From Ascaphus truei (Eukaryota; Chordata; Amphibia; Anura; Ascaphidae), in the NCBI GenBank assembly GCA_036426205.1, contig CM071573.1, positions 74,701,043-74,765,042 of the forward strand: 64,000 nt of DNA, given 5' to 3'. The position numbers and the translations under genes were made by a program. The notes beneath the pieces are model-generated. The model worked only from the letters and a program-made list of their open reading frames with translations, was not told the DNA's origin and ran no database searches. This document shows, one piece after another, positions 1 through 10,065 of the stretch. Within the stretch, counting starts at the first letter, position 1, and each line of letters opens with the position of its first letter.

Positions 1-98
1 TGATACATATACAGCATGTTGCCAGCAGGAAAAGTAAGCACAAGGATTGGCCTTGTCATGTAAAGAGTCAGGACCAAAGAAGAGAGGAACATGCAGAC

Positions 99-313
99 CA
101 GGGGTAGCCCACTCCAGTCCTCAAGGGCCACCAACAGGTCAGGTTTTCAGGATATTCCTGCTTCAACACAGGTGGCTCAGTCAGTGGCTCAGTCAACTGA
201 GCCACTGATTGAGCCACCTGTGCTGAAGCTGGGACTGATTGAGCCACATGTGCTGAAGTAGGGATATCCTGAAAACCTGAACTGTTGGTGGCCCTTGCCG
301 ACTGGAGTGCTGT
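99..313. mobile_element. hAT-type foldback MITE, copy 1
   Basis: The left end reads CAGGGGTAGCCCACTCC. Two long arms are inverted copies of each other: one carries the 'ccaacaggtcaggttttcag' block and the other its reverse complement, with a partly duplicated 'gattgagccacctgtgctga' segment between them. The same structure recurs at seven other places in this window. The right end is decayed, so no target duplication can be read here; other copies show 8-bp duplications as expected for hAT elements. It has no coding capacity. Confidence 0.8.
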
Positions 314-690
314 TGCGGGATGAGGGCCAGTAGGTAAATGAAATGCCCGGACATCACCGGGGGAGGTGATGTCAAGTCGCCTGCATGCTCGACCGGATGA
401 ACATTATAGATGCAGTGCCGCCAACAGGGGGGGAGAGCCGGGGCAGTTGTCCCGGGCCCAGAGGCTGTGGGGGGCCCGGCCGGGCAGCGCTGACAGTTGG
501 ACCTGACCTCTGACGGCCACCAGCTATCCCGGCGCCGCTCCGTGTCTGGTTGCCGGGCCCCAGATTTCGTCCCCCGCTTCAGCAGGCGCCTCTCTCCGCT
601 GTTGTTGCGGCCTCCCGTGCAGTCCTCGCACCCGTGCCAAAGTTCAACGAGTTGTAGGCACTGCACAGAAGGCACACGCGTGGTGTGCAG
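314..690. other. Unassigned GC-rich sequence
   Basis: This moderately GC-rich stretch contains short open frames on both strands but no recognisable domain, splice pair or repeat shared with the rest of the window. The open frames look like chance frames. Confidence 0.4.
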
Positions 691-885
691 GAGAGGAGGT
701 GATATGAAGTACAAGTGGGGGGAGGGTTGATGTACGGGGGTGATGATAGGTGAGGTACAAGTGGGGGGGTGTGAGGTACAAGGGGGAGGGGGTGAAGTAC
801 ATGGGGGGGTGAAGTACAAGGGGAGGTATAAAGGTACAAAGTGGGGGTGAGGTACAAGGGGGGGGAGGTGATGTCAGGTACAAGG
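690..885. repeat. Purine-rich tandem repeat (GGTGAGGTACAAG-like unit)
   Basis: Variants of a unit containing 'gaggtacaagtgggggg' are repeated head to tail with variable G-run length. Open reading frames across it are artefacts of the repeat. Confidence 0.75.
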
Positions 886-1166
886 GTGTGTGCGTGCGTT
901 GCATTATATGTGTGTGTTGCATTTTGTGTGTGTGTGTGTGTTGCATTTTGTGTGTGTATATGTGTTGCATTTTGTGTGTGTTGCATTTTGTGTGTGTGTA
1001 TATGTGTTGCATTTTGTGTGTGTGTTGCATTTTGTGTGTGTGTGTGTTGCATTTTGTGTGTTGCATTTTCTGTGTGTGTGTGTGTGTGTGTGTGTTGCAT
1101 TGTGTGTGTTGCATTGTGTGTGTGTTGTATTTTGTGTATTTTGCATTTTATGTGTATATGTGTTGC

Positions 1167-1204
<38 letters not shown>

Positions 1205-1290
1205 GCATTTTGTGTGTGTGTATATGTGTTGCATTTTGTGTGTGCGTGTGGCATTTTGTGTGTGCGTGTGGCATTTTGTGGGATAATTAT
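886..1290. repeat. TG-rich minisatellite with TTGCATTTTG core
   Basis: About 20 imperfect units alternate a (TG)n run with 'ttgcattttg'. Several units carry an extra 'tatatg' insert, giving a higher-order pattern. The Cys/Val-rich and His/Thr-rich frames in both orientations are translations of the repeat, not proteins. Confidence 0.9.
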
Positions 1291-1593
1291 TGTGGGGGAG
1301 ATTGAGGGAGTGGGATTGAATTTAAGGGGGTAATTAAGTGATAGCGGAGAGAAGGGGTGGAAGACAGAGGTAGGGGGATGGGGGAGTGAGAGAAATACAC
1401 GTGGAGAGGTGAAAATAGAGGAAGTGGCTCACGAGGGTATGAACAGTGGGTGCTCACAAGGCCGTCGACACGTGGGGAGGCCCCTGAACTCTATTACTGG
1501 GCCCAATGAAATCTGACAGAGGCCCTGTATAGATGGATTGTAATGTAAACATTTCCCAAAAAACTTTGCACCCCCTCAAGTCTGCTATTTACT
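1291..1593. other. Possible 5' flank or 5' UTR of the LINE
   Basis: This stretch runs from the minisatellite to the first open frame of the LINE. I cannot place the LINE 5' end within it. No promoter motif or repeat is recognised. Confidence 0.35.
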
Positions 1594-2502
1594 GTGGTAT
1601 CATGGAGATGTTACATGCTCTATTCACTACAAACTCCTCCCTCCTGGCGCACACCCAATATCAAACAACCTGGTCTACTCAAAAGCCTTGCACTATCTAC
1701 TGAATGTTGGTGGAGAACTCTGAAAACCTCCACACCAACCACCGCTTACTCTAATGGCAAACACCACAAATTTACAACTTGCAAACAACGACTCAAATTT
1801 ATATTTATACTGTTTCTCTCTTTAGCCGGTGATATTGAACTTAACCCAGGCCCTCCCTTTTCAACTCTGTCCCATACCCCAGAGAATACCCCTTTCAAAT
1901 TCCAAAAAGGGCTATCTGTCGCCCATATAAATATCCGGAGCCTGCTGCCCAAACTGGATGAACTAAGGGCATGGTGCGTTAAACACAAACCCAAAGCTAT
2001 CATTCTCACAGAAACATGGCTAACTCCTAAAACCCTCAATGCAAATATCGCCATTCTGGGATACTCCATTTCTAGAAAAGATAGGTCAAAGAGAGGAGAT
2101 GGGGTGCTATTTTACATTGAAGACACCTCACAATTTACGCTGCTAAATTGCCCCCCAAGCCCACCGTCCTTTGAAATCCTAGATGGCAAAATCTGCCCCC
2201 CCCCTACAGCCCCACTACAGTCGCTGACTGGCATCATTCAGTTTCTTGGCTCAATATCCTCTCTCAATGGAATGCGTGAGCTGTTGGTTCTTGGGGATTT
2301 CAACTACAACTGGATTGACCCTAAAAACAACAAAATCCAGACACAACTCAAGTCACTAAACCTAACCCAACTAATTTCCCAAACCACACGCACAAACCTA
2401 AAATCTCACAACCATTCCTTGCTAGATTGGATTCTATCCTTAAGTCCCAACAGAATCAATCCTCTGGCATCCTACCTGACATTTTCAGTGACCATGCAAT
2501 AG
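1594..2502 (+). pseudogene. LINE polyprotein, N-terminus: 2A-like motif and endonuclease
   Basis: This 302-codon open frame starts at the first ATG of the segment, though the true start may lie upstream. Residues 79-87 read GDIELNPGP, the D-x-E-x-N-P-G-P signature of 2A-type ribosome-skipping peptides, preceded by a hydrophobic FIFILFLSLA stretch. Such motifs are known from CR1/L2-clade retrotransposons of animals; activity here is inferred. The endonuclease follows, with HINIRS, ETWL and LGDFN blocks. A frameshift near 2430-2500 moves the reading to another frame, where the SDHA motif continues, so the protein is broken. There is no separate ORF1 upstream in the window. Confidence 0.85.
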
Positions 2503-3711
2503 TGTACTGTGTAAGGAAAATCAGACCACCCCAATCAAGCCCTAAAGTTCTTCTCACAAGAACATTTAGAAATGTTAGCCCACAACAGTTTCTGGCTGAT
2601 CTTATCAACTGTCTTATGTACAGAATCGACATAATACCTGACCCAGATTATGTGCTTGATTATTTCGAATCAGAGTTCTTAAAACTCTGTAATACCCATG
2701 CCCACTATGCCGAATAAGAGAACGGGGCCCACCTTCTGTGGGTTACAACTGACCTTATAGCGCTCTACCATTTCAGGGATGCCTTGTGGAAAAGGTACAA
2801 AGTAACTGGCACTACCAAGGAGCTTAACTACAGATGTGTGCAGAATACTTGCACAAGGCAAACAAGACACGCAAAAGCCCAATACAGCACTGACAATCTT
2901 CACCAGAATACATCAAATCCAGGCAACTTCTGGAAAGTCATCAACAATATATTCCAGCAATCAACAACCAAGTCATATCACTAAGGATGATATTTCTCTG
3001 ACAAATCCCACTGACATTGCAAATGCATTCATTGAATATTTTATGGGGTGTGCTACTTCCCTATTAGCAAAACATATCTTGAACCGCAAACATGAAGCTC
3101 AATCTAGGAGATCACCTATAGCCCCATCCTCTCCCAACACTGCCCAAAATTTTCAAATTGTCCCAGTATCTGGAGAAGAGATTGCACAAGTGCTCCTCAA
3201 ATTAAAACTAAGCAGCCAATGTGGACCTGACCTTCTGCAATCTAAGTTCCTACTACTTGGTACGCCAGCCATTGCCAAAGCGCTTGCTTCCCTATTCAAC
3301 TCTGTTCTGTCTGCAGGTCATATCCCTATGACCTGGAAAACTGCCAGAGTTATCCCAATCTCCAAAAATGGGGACAAAAACACTGTCTCAAACTACAGGC
3401 CAATCTCACTTCTCCCAATACTAGCCAAAGTCATGGAGAAATGTGTTCACTCCCAATTAAGCGATTACTATACCAAGACAAATTTCCCTAGCCAATTACA
3501 ATCTGGCTTTCATCCTGAACACTCCACAGTAACTACTCTGCTAAAAGTTTGCAATGAAATCCAGTGTGAAATAAAACTGGGACAACTTACTGGTGCAATA
3601 TTCCTAGATTTTGCAAAGGCTTTTGATACTGTTGATCTTGCTAAACAAACTCCAGAGCTCTGGAATAGGGGGATACGCTTTAAACTGGTTTCATTCCTAC
3701 CTATCGGGTAG
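2427..3711 (+). pseudogene. LINE polyprotein, endonuclease end and RT fingers/palm (frame-broken)
   Basis: A 2427-2717 frame carries 'DIFSDHAIVYC', the last endonuclease motif, and ends at a stop. A second frame, 2836-3711, carries the linker and the RT start: 'SSQCGPDLLQSKFLL', 'WKTARVIPISKNGDKN', 'NYRPISLLPIL' and 'FLDFAKAFDTVD', the last containing the first catalytic Asp of RT motif A. Neither frame can produce a complete enzyme. Confidence 0.8.
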
Positions 3712-4390
3712 ATCCCAATATGTGTCATCTCGGGTTCTAACTCCAACCCCTTGGATATCACCTGCAGTGTCCCACAAGGCTCTGTGATGGGCCCCTATGC
3801 TTTTCAGTCTTTATCAATGATCTACCCACAGCTTGCAAGGAAGCTTCAATATACATGTATGTAGATGACACAATGTTATATGCACACAGTCCTAGCATGT
3901 CTGACCTTGAACACATACTTCAATCTGATTTTTTGAGACTTGAGACCTGGATTTCCTAAACAAAATCTTTTTAAACACTGACAAAACTGTAACAATGGTA
4001 TTCGGGACCAAGGCTACATTTCTAAAGCTGCCAATGATGGAGCTGCGGACTAGAACCAAATCCAATACCATTCTAGCCCTTGTCTCTAGTTTCAAATATC
4101 TGGGCATATGGTTTGACTCCCACTTAACATTTGGGTTGTGCATTGATACACTGACATCCAAAACCTATGCCAAACTAGGTGTACTTTACAGGAACAAATG
4201 CCTGTTGGTCAGAAAGCACATTGCACAGCAGATGCTAATACCAATTTTAGACTATGGGAATGTATATGGCACAGCACCCCAAATTCACCTTAGCAAACTT
4301 GACACCCTTTACAATTTAATATGCTGCTTTGTCCTCCAATGTAAATACAACGCACATCACTACGAAATGCTCAAAGAAATATATTGATTC
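3712..4390 (+). pseudogene. LINE polyprotein, RT palm with YVDD box (frame-broken)
   Basis: After a frame change near 3710 the reading gives a decayed 'CSVPQGSVMGP' block, then 'YMYVDDTMLYAHS', where the usual F/YADD catalytic box reads YVDD. A stop lies near 3958. The 3995-4387 frame continues with 'LVSSFKYLGIWFDSHLTF', the conserved RT thumb segment, and 'ILDYGNVYG'. A stop at about 4385 precedes the last part. Confidence 0.75.
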
Positions 4391-4750
4391 TTTGAAATGC
4401 TCAAAGAACTAGAGATGCTCAAAGAACTAAAACTGAATCACTTGAGTCTCGGCGCAATTTTCATCTCTCCTGTCACCTTCAAATACTTCTTGGGCAAGCT
4501 ACCCCTGTATCTGAACAAGCTCCTCACCCCTACCACACGCAGCACTTATCACCTGAGATCTGACTCCAAGGGACTTTTATTGGTCCTAAGGCTCAACAAA
4601 GTATCCGGCCACTCCTCCTTCTCTTACCGTGCACCCCACAACTGGAACAATCTACCGGAGACTCTCACAGCCGCCACCAGTCTATGTTCTTTCAAAACTA
4701 AACCTGTCTCACATGTTAATCTGGTCTGTAACTGTTACATATGCCTATAA
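4391..4750 (+). pseudogene. LINE polyprotein, C-terminal domain
   Basis: The frame begins with a small triplication of 'gaaatgctcaaagaa'-like units (4365-4428) and continues into 'TRSTYHLRS' and 'FSYRAPHNWNNLPETL', the C-terminal signature of CR1/L2-group polyproteins. It ends at a stop near 4750. The same protein-coding stretch appears in antisense at 54300-54430, proving family identity with that copy. Confidence 0.8.
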
Positions 4751-4925
4751 TATATATTATCTTTAACTGTTATGCAATGTCTTGTATATAATGTATAACC
4801 ATATTCACCTAATGTATCCACATATTTGTAACCATGTATCTATCATCATAACTCTGTGCCCAGGACATACTTGAAAATGAGAGGTAACTCTCACTGTATT
4901 ACTTCCTGGTAACACATTTTATGAA
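4751..4925 (+). repeat. 3' UTR/tail of the LINE
   Basis: AT-rich 3' UTR carrying 'gtgcccaggacatacttga' and 'gtattacttcctggtaaca', and ending in an A-rich 'gaataaataaata' run. The reverse complement of this segment defines the dispersed copies at 11.5, 15.8, 31.9 and 54.1 kb. Confidence 0.85.
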
Positions 4926-5110
4926 TAAATAAATATGAATTTCTGGTTGCAACCCTGTTGTGTATAGTGTGGATGCAGTGGGGTGTAGTGTGTGTGTGGT
5001 GGTGAAGGGGAGCAGTATTGTGTGTGTATTCTGTGGTGGAGGGTATTGTGTGAGTATGTGTATTGTATGGTGTGGGTAGTGTGTGTGGGTATTGTGAGCA
5101 CTTTTCAAAG
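4926..5110. repeat. GT-rich low-complexity sequence
   Basis: Irregular 'tgtgtgtattgtg' variants directly follow the LINE tail. Confidence 0.6.
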
Positions 5111-5570
5111 GTGGTGCAAAGACAAACAATCAAATCATTGTGGATACAAGCTGGTGCCTATAAGAAGGCTGAATAAATAAGACATATTTCACCTTTATGA
5201 CAATATCCCACTTGTAATACTACTGGTATTAAAACATTTCACTGGATGAAGTAGTTCCATTGCTTCTCATGCAAATGGTTGGTTGATGAATGCTGTGATT
5301 TGCAACAGAGCTGCCCAGTTTTGCTGCAGGGGAACTTTGACAAACAGTCCCCTGGGTCACCATTTAGCCTAATTACTCCGACCTTTTGGCCTTGGGCTAA
5401 AGAGTCTCTTAACAGCATTGAGATGCTGCCCTGTCTCACCTTGAGTTGGCTTATAGAACCAAGACTAAGGCTGCCATTGTGCATCGTATATCCAAATGCC
5501 AGTTTGCTTTCTGAATAGCTCAGAAGAAAAGTGGAATAAGGTGTGGTTGAACTGCTCTATAAAAATCTTA
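5111..5570. other. Unassigned non-coding sequence
   Basis: Unique-looking sequence. Short open frames on both strands overlap at 5239-5518 without recognisable motifs or splice signals. Confidence 0.4.
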
Positions 5571-5577
5571 TTTAAAC

Positions 5578-5704
5578 GCCCCTGCTCAATATGCTAGGAA
5601 GCTGCTTCTCCGTGTGAGGGAAATGCTGAGCTCCAATAAATGAGAGGAACTGAGAGCTTCCCTGACACAGAGAAGCGGCTTCTCAGAATATTGAACAGGG
5701 AGCG
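5578..5704. mobile_element. Small foldback (palindromic) MITE
   Basis: The left arm 'ctgctcaatatgctaggaag...cttctccgtgtgagggaa' pairs with the right arm 'ttccctgacacagagaag...ttctcagaatattgaacagg'. The arms are roughly 45 bp. Related wording ('cacagaatattgaacggg') occurs near 35020, suggesting a second, decayed copy at about 34930-35050. Confidence 0.6.
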
Positions 5705-6094
5705 AAGAATCCACTCCACGTAGTCATTTGTTGAGTGACAGAAAACGATGAGTCAGCTGACGTTTGATGTGACCCACTATAATTCCCAATTCACGGTTCG
5801 ACTTTAACTGGACAATTTTCTCCCACGCCGTTCTTTTCAAGTGACAGGAAAAAAGAACGTGGCCGTTTTTAATCGCAACTTGATTTGAACCTTGTCCGAG
5901 AGCAAATAAGTAAGTTGACATTAGAGTTGGTTACTGCCATTAACCTTTCTATGCAAAAACAATAGTAAAAACAATGTGGGGTATTGTTTTTTTTTATTTC
6001 AAGACATTCAAAATGAAAACAACCCTGGTAACTTCAAATATATGACCGCTGTTAATCACAGTTAGTAGACAATTGTTAGTCTTTCTTAAAAAGG
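5705..6094. other. Unassigned non-coding sequence
   Basis: No repeat, exon or regulatory signal is recognised. Confidence 0.35.
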
Positions 6095-6127
6095 TCACCT
6101 TTAAAGCTGCAGACCAAGCATATCCTA

Positions 6128-6160
<33 letters not shown>

Positions 6161-6165
6161 GTGTG

Positions 6166-6214
<49 letters not shown>

Positions 6215-6290
6215 ATTTTAAATAAATCAGTTTTGTACTATGAGAAAATACTTGGAATATTGTTTTTTTTTTTTTTTTTTTTAAACAACT
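6095..6290 (-). repeat. Dispersed repeat copy with expanded (GT)n inside
   Basis: In reverse complement this reads 'aagtattttctcatagtac', 'actgatttattta', a long (CA)n tract, then 'tgtaggatatgctt' and 'gtctgcagctttaaa'. The same order, with only a short 'acaaacaca' in the middle, is seen at 30100-30180 and 40185-40255. The (GT)n at 6131-6211 has therefore grown from a short CA seed inside the repeat. A 17-18-nt T run follows. Confidence 0.8.
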
Positions 6291-7190
6291 CTGAATGACA
6301 TTTTTTATGTATTATAACGAAACAAGTCTTTGTTGTTTCTATAGCAACCATTTACAAAGTCACAGTTGCTGAGTCAATACTCCGCTGCAGCCATTTAGTG
6401 AAGACGGCAGCTTGGACTGCTGCTTTAAAGGGGAAAGTTGCCCTTTTCAGTGTTCTGTAAAGCACGTTTTTACGTCCGTTCTGCTGAAAATCAAATCATT
6501 GTTTTCTATTTACTTTGCTCCTAGGTGTAACTTTAAAGGGCGCAGTTCCATTTACTCAATTAACATATTTCATTCAAATGACCTATAATAATTGATTTAT
6601 TACTTTAGGTTGTTTGTCATCCTGATCTCATGAAATCCTCCACTAGTTTTCTGTTGTGGAGAAATAATAATTGTTGCAATTGTCTGAAACCCTGAGAGTG
6701 CAACATAACATCACACATTGTTACTTGGAATCTAGCATTAGAGACAGTGCAGCATTGCAAAATAAAAGTTTGCAAATATACTTTGGAGAGGAAATAGGAG
6801 CACTATTACAGGAAATCCCTTTCCCTTCCCAAAGTGCCCAATACTTATAGTTTTATACACAGCGGAAATAATTAATTGAACAGGAACGGAAGACAGCTGT
6901 ATTTCTTGCTTATGTTACATACACTTGCAATTGTAGAACTAGTGACTGTATAGTAATGGTTTAATAGCGATGTATTGGTTACCCACAAGTTGCCAGAGAG
7001 GCCTGCAAAGAATCACTTCCCTCCAGTAACAAAGGGGTTAAAAACAATAGCACAGAAGGAAACAAGACTTAAATATCAAAGACCACTCTTACGCTAATAT
7101 TCAGGCGTGGACACAATACCCATGGAAGGGGTTAAAGAAACAATTCAAGTGCGCCTTTTTTCTGCAATATTTTTTTTTCATCGGAGGATT
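6291..7190. other. Unassigned AT-rich non-coding sequence
   Basis: No coding frame, splice pair or cross-repeat is recognised, apart from a 'gacggcagcttggactgctgctttaaag' fragment near 6402-6430 resembling the dispersed-repeat end at 6.1 kb. Confidence 0.35.
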
Positions 7191-7192
7191 GT

Positions 7193-8036
7193 AGCAGGGG
7201 GACCCTGGGGCTGAGCCATATTTATTTCAGCTCCGCGGAACCCCTATTTCTGAAGATAGACCTCCGTAGGGGATGCCGGTAGCCGCTTTGCTAGGCTAGC
7301 AAGGATCACGTAATGGCCGCTTTTCAAAGCTCCCGCGCCTTGCGGGCCAATAGGAAGCTGTGATGTCATTAGGTTTAACTTCCTGTTGGCAGGGTCGGAT
7401 TAAGGGGCAATCTAGCCAGGCACTTGCCACGAGCGCCGCACCTCGCCGCTTGACGATTCATCGCGCGCGCTCCGACCCCAGCGCCGTCTTTACCTCTCCG
7501 AGTCCTGCACACCCTCGTCATTGTCGCATCACAGTGGTGGCATGCACAGGACACAGAGCGGCGGATGCATGGGACATGACAAGGATGCCCGACCACCCGG
7601 GACAGGGCGCATGCTCCAACCTTGGCGCTATCTTTAAATGTCTGAGGCCTGGCTGCGCGCCCTCGTCAATGTCCCTTGCGACTGTCCCGAGTCCCGCGCG
7701 CGCCATCTTTAAATGTCTCTTGACATTGACGAGGGTGTGCAGGACTCGAATATTTTAAAATATGGGGTCAGAGTGCACGCGACAAAATGGCAAGCGCCGC
7801 GTCCCGTTGTCATATAAATGCGTCGCCATGTGACGCTGCGACGCTGCAGAAGGAGGGCGCCACATTTTTTGTCTGCCCGGGGTGCAATAATACCTGCCTA
7901 TTGGCCTGCATAACGTGGGAGATTTAAACTTTGACTTGATACAGGCACCCCGTTTGGAGGTCTGTATCTTGGGAAGCAGGGGGTCCCCGGAGCTGAAATT
8001 AATGGGTTTCAGATTTGAAGACCCCCTGCTTCAATC
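7193..8036. mobile_element. Palindromic foldback element, copy A, split by a hAT insertion
   Basis: The left arm ('gcagggggaccctggggctg' followed by 'tttcagctccgcgg') and the right arm ('tctgtatcttgggaagcagg' followed by 'ggagctgaaattaatgggtt') are inverted and share the core found in the foldbacks at 54.7 and 55.1 kb. The 7390-7896 hAT-like element sits in the middle, between 8-bp flanks CCTGTTGG and CCTATTGG. Removing it restores a simple palindrome. Confidence 0.75.
7390..7896. mobile_element. hAT-like MITE nested in the foldback
   Basis: It starts CAGGGTCGGATTAAGG and ends ...GCAATAATACCTG. Flanking octamers CCTGTTGG (7382-7389) and CCTATTGG (7897-7904) match at 7 of 8 positions, the 8-bp duplication expected of hAT. 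The interior is GC-rich; 7427-7547 is nearly identical to 9549-9672. The open frames inside have no transposase motif, so it is non-autonomous. Confidence 0.75.
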
Positions 8037-8215
8037 CCATGTTAAAAAAAAATAAGAAAATAAAAAACAGCTTGGCTTGCTCCTCCTAAAACAAGGATTA
8101 CATGATTTTTCTGAAGGGAAGAGGACTGTTTTTTACAGGTTGTTAAGCAGTTAGCCCCTCGTATTAGCGAGCTTTATATATAACTATCTGATATACCCGG
8201 CGTTGCCCGTGATGT

Positions 8216-8595
8216 AATGTTCTGCCTCCCCATCCTCCCTCTCAACTCCCTTCCCCCCCTCTTCACAGCTGTTCAGGCTTCCCCCCTTCTCTCCTACTGC
8301 CCCTCCGCCCCCTCTCTCTGACTCTCTCGTCTTCCCTCCCCTCTCTCCGACTCCCTCCCTTCCCCCCTTCTCTCCTGACGCCCTCCCCCTCTCTCTATCT
8401 CTCCTCCTCTCCCTTCCTCCCTCTTTCTTCCCCCCTTCTCTCCTGACTCCCTCTCTCCCCCTCTCTCCTGACTCTCTCCCCTCCCTCTCTCCTCCCCCCC
8501 CCCCTCTCTCCTTCCTGACTAACTCCCTCCCCCCCCCCTCTCTCTTCTCTACTCCCGCCCCCGCGTCCGTCCCTCCCTCCCCCCCCCCCTCTCTC
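8216..8595. repeat. Polypyrimidine (CT-rich) tract
   Basis: A nearly uninterrupted run of C and T built from 'ctccctctct'-type units, with C runs up to about a dozen. Such tracts can form triplex DNA; that is general knowledge, not shown here. Confidence 0.85.
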
Positions 8596-8868
8596 GCCTC
8601 TCATCCTTACCTTACCATCCCCCCCGGCGCACTCCGCTCCGCCCCCCCCTCCCGTTCCTCTTTTGCTCCTTCCTCGTTCTCGGGGTGCCTCTGCAGGAGG
8701 AAGGGGGTCCTTCCGGAGGCTGCCTGCCCACTGCCTGTCCCCCCGCCGGGGAGAGAGGGAAGTGAGCGTTGGCGGCTGGGGCAGGAGGGCCATGCCGCGC
8801 TCCCCCTCCGTCCGGGAGCCGGTGGAGGGGAGGGAGAGAGAGAGGGAGAGGGAGGGAGAGAGAGAGAG

Positions 8869-8980
8869 TGACGTCATAGAGCCGGGTGACGTCATAGAGC
8901 CACCAATCTGATTGGCCAGAGGCTGAGGACCAATCAGATTCACCGCAGCTAGTACCAACCTTTCGATTTTATATATTAAG
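8869..8980 (+). promoter_or_regulatory. Promoter-like cluster: two CREs, three CCAAT boxes, TATA-like box
   Basis: Two perfect CREs (TGACGTCA) lie at 8869-8876 and 8887-8894 inside a short 'tgacgtcatagagcc' duplication. CCAAT boxes lie at 8903-8907 (+), 8911-8915 (ATTGG, - strand) and 8930-8934 (+). 'ttttatatattaag' follows at 8967-8980. The arrangement is that of a cAMP-responsive Pol II promoter, but no coding frame follows, so it may be a transposon promoter or chance. Confidence 0.4.
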
Positions 8981-9285
8981 ATTGACCTTCTTAATGTACA
9001 TTGTCTGTTTTACTACGATTAGGAAGTTAGGAACCGCCTGTCAACTAAGGAAAACTGACCACAACGCACTCATAGAATCATGGACAAAATAAATTTTATA
9101 TATATATATATACATTAATATATTACTATTAAAATCAGATGGCTGGTAATAATACATATATATATTTTTTTTTTTCTTGAGAAAGATCCTGAAATAGGAC
9201 AAAAACTTTGATGTAGATAATAAATCTTTTCACCTTTTATAAGCTCCTGACAGAGCCTGATTTTATATATATACACACACACACA

Positions 9286-9731
9286 CAGTGGCGTAACTTT
9301 AGTGCAAGGGGCTTCTGGGCATTTCACTTACCTGCCAGCCCTCCTCCTCGTGATGTTGCTGCATCATGTGACTGCCCGTTGTCATGGCAACATGTCACCA
9401 TGATGACACAGCGTCACATGACACCGTGTCATCGATGGAAGAGGGCTGCTCTCTTACAGAGGCCCCACTCTCTCCCCTGCCAATCAGTTTCATTGCTGTG
9501 GGGAAGAGTACGCAGTCCCTGTAACCGCTTGGGGGGTACATCAAGAGTTTGCCAAGAGCGCCGCACCTCGCCGCTTGACGTTTCATCGCGCGCGCTCCGA
9601 CCCCAGTGCCATCTTTACCTCTCCGAGCCCTGCACACCCTCGTCATTGTCGCATCACAGTGGTGGGCATGCACTGTGTTCCCCCCTCAAAGTTAGGGCCC
9701 CACGAGAAGTGCCCTGGTGGTAGTTACACTA
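9286..9731. mobile_element. hAT-like MITE (CAGTGGCGTAACT type)
   Basis: The left end is CAGTGGCGTAACTTTAG and the right end a decayed 'gtagttacact', the inverted terminal pattern. It carries the 'gttgtcatggcaac' and 'gtcacatgacaccgtgtcat' blocks also seen in GC-rich repeats at 27.4 and 32.3 kb, and the 9549-9672 segment that duplicates 7427-7547. No transposase is present. Confidence 0.6.
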
Positions 9732-10060
9732 TATTTTCTTATATTTCTCTATCCCACTTTCAGTGGTATCATTTATTTCATTTTATATGTCTTATTTTTA
9801 TTAAATCTCAATATATTTTTATACTTATAGGAGTGTGCGCTCATCTTTTTTGGTTTGTTTACATGTATTCTAAGAATTGGTTATTCCTTGATGAGCAGCC
9901 TTTCCCTATTAGTATAATTTCATCACCCACTCCACAATAGCCCTAACATTAGTCATTTTCCTTCTTTCATATTTTCATATATTTATCATATTTGTGCACT
10001 AATTATTTATTGTATTAGTATATTGTTTGTGCGCTGGTCTTGTTTTGTCTCTCCCTCTAT
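9732..10060. other. AT-rich non-coding sequence
   Basis: No feature is recognised; there is a short (TA)n run near 10060. Confidence 0.35.
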
Positions 10061-10065
10061 ATATA

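Larger units (their letters stand above)
1594..4925 (+). mobile_element. CR1/L2-group LINE, frame-broken, with 2A-like motif
   Basis: This non-LTR retrotransposon encodes, in order, an N-terminal leader, an apurinic-type endonuclease, reverse transcriptase and a C-terminal domain. The endonuclease shows 'HINIRSLLPKLDEL', 'TETWLT', 'LGDFN' and 'SDHA'. The reverse transcriptase shows 'NYRPISLLPIL', 'FLDFAKAFDTVD', a PQGS block near 3770 and 'YVDD' near 3860. The C-terminus shows 'YRAPHNWNNLPE'. The 3' end finishes near 4925 with 'gaataaataaata'. The motifs place it in the CR1/L2/Rex1 supergroup, clade undecided. At least five frame changes make it inactive. Its 3' tail is the source of the truncated copies at 11.5, 15.8, 31.9 and 54.1 kb. 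Confidence 0.9.
8160..8985. repeat. Interspersed repeat with pyrimidine tract and promoter-like end
   Basis: The left edge carries 'gatatacccggcgttgcccg', which resembles a motif found at the ends of widespread repeats (recalled, unassigned). A C/T-rich tract of about 380 bp follows (8216-8595), then GC-rich DNA, a GA-rich tract (8826-8868), and a cluster of CRE, CCAAT and TATA-like motifs. I cannot assign the class. Long frames over the pyrimidine tract are compositional artefacts. Confidence 0.55.

Noticed and set aside
890..1290. Possible CRISPR-like array
   Set aside because: Units are directly tandem without unique spacers, and the context is vertebrate; it is a minisatellite.
579..1333. 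Cys/Val-rich and His/Thr-rich open frames over 100 codons
   Set aside because: Open in many frames on both strands because of the TG minisatellite.
8395..8958. 187-codon minus-strand frame rich in Gly, Arg, Ser and Glu
   Set aside because: Result of the CT/GA-rich tract; no domain and no splice signals.
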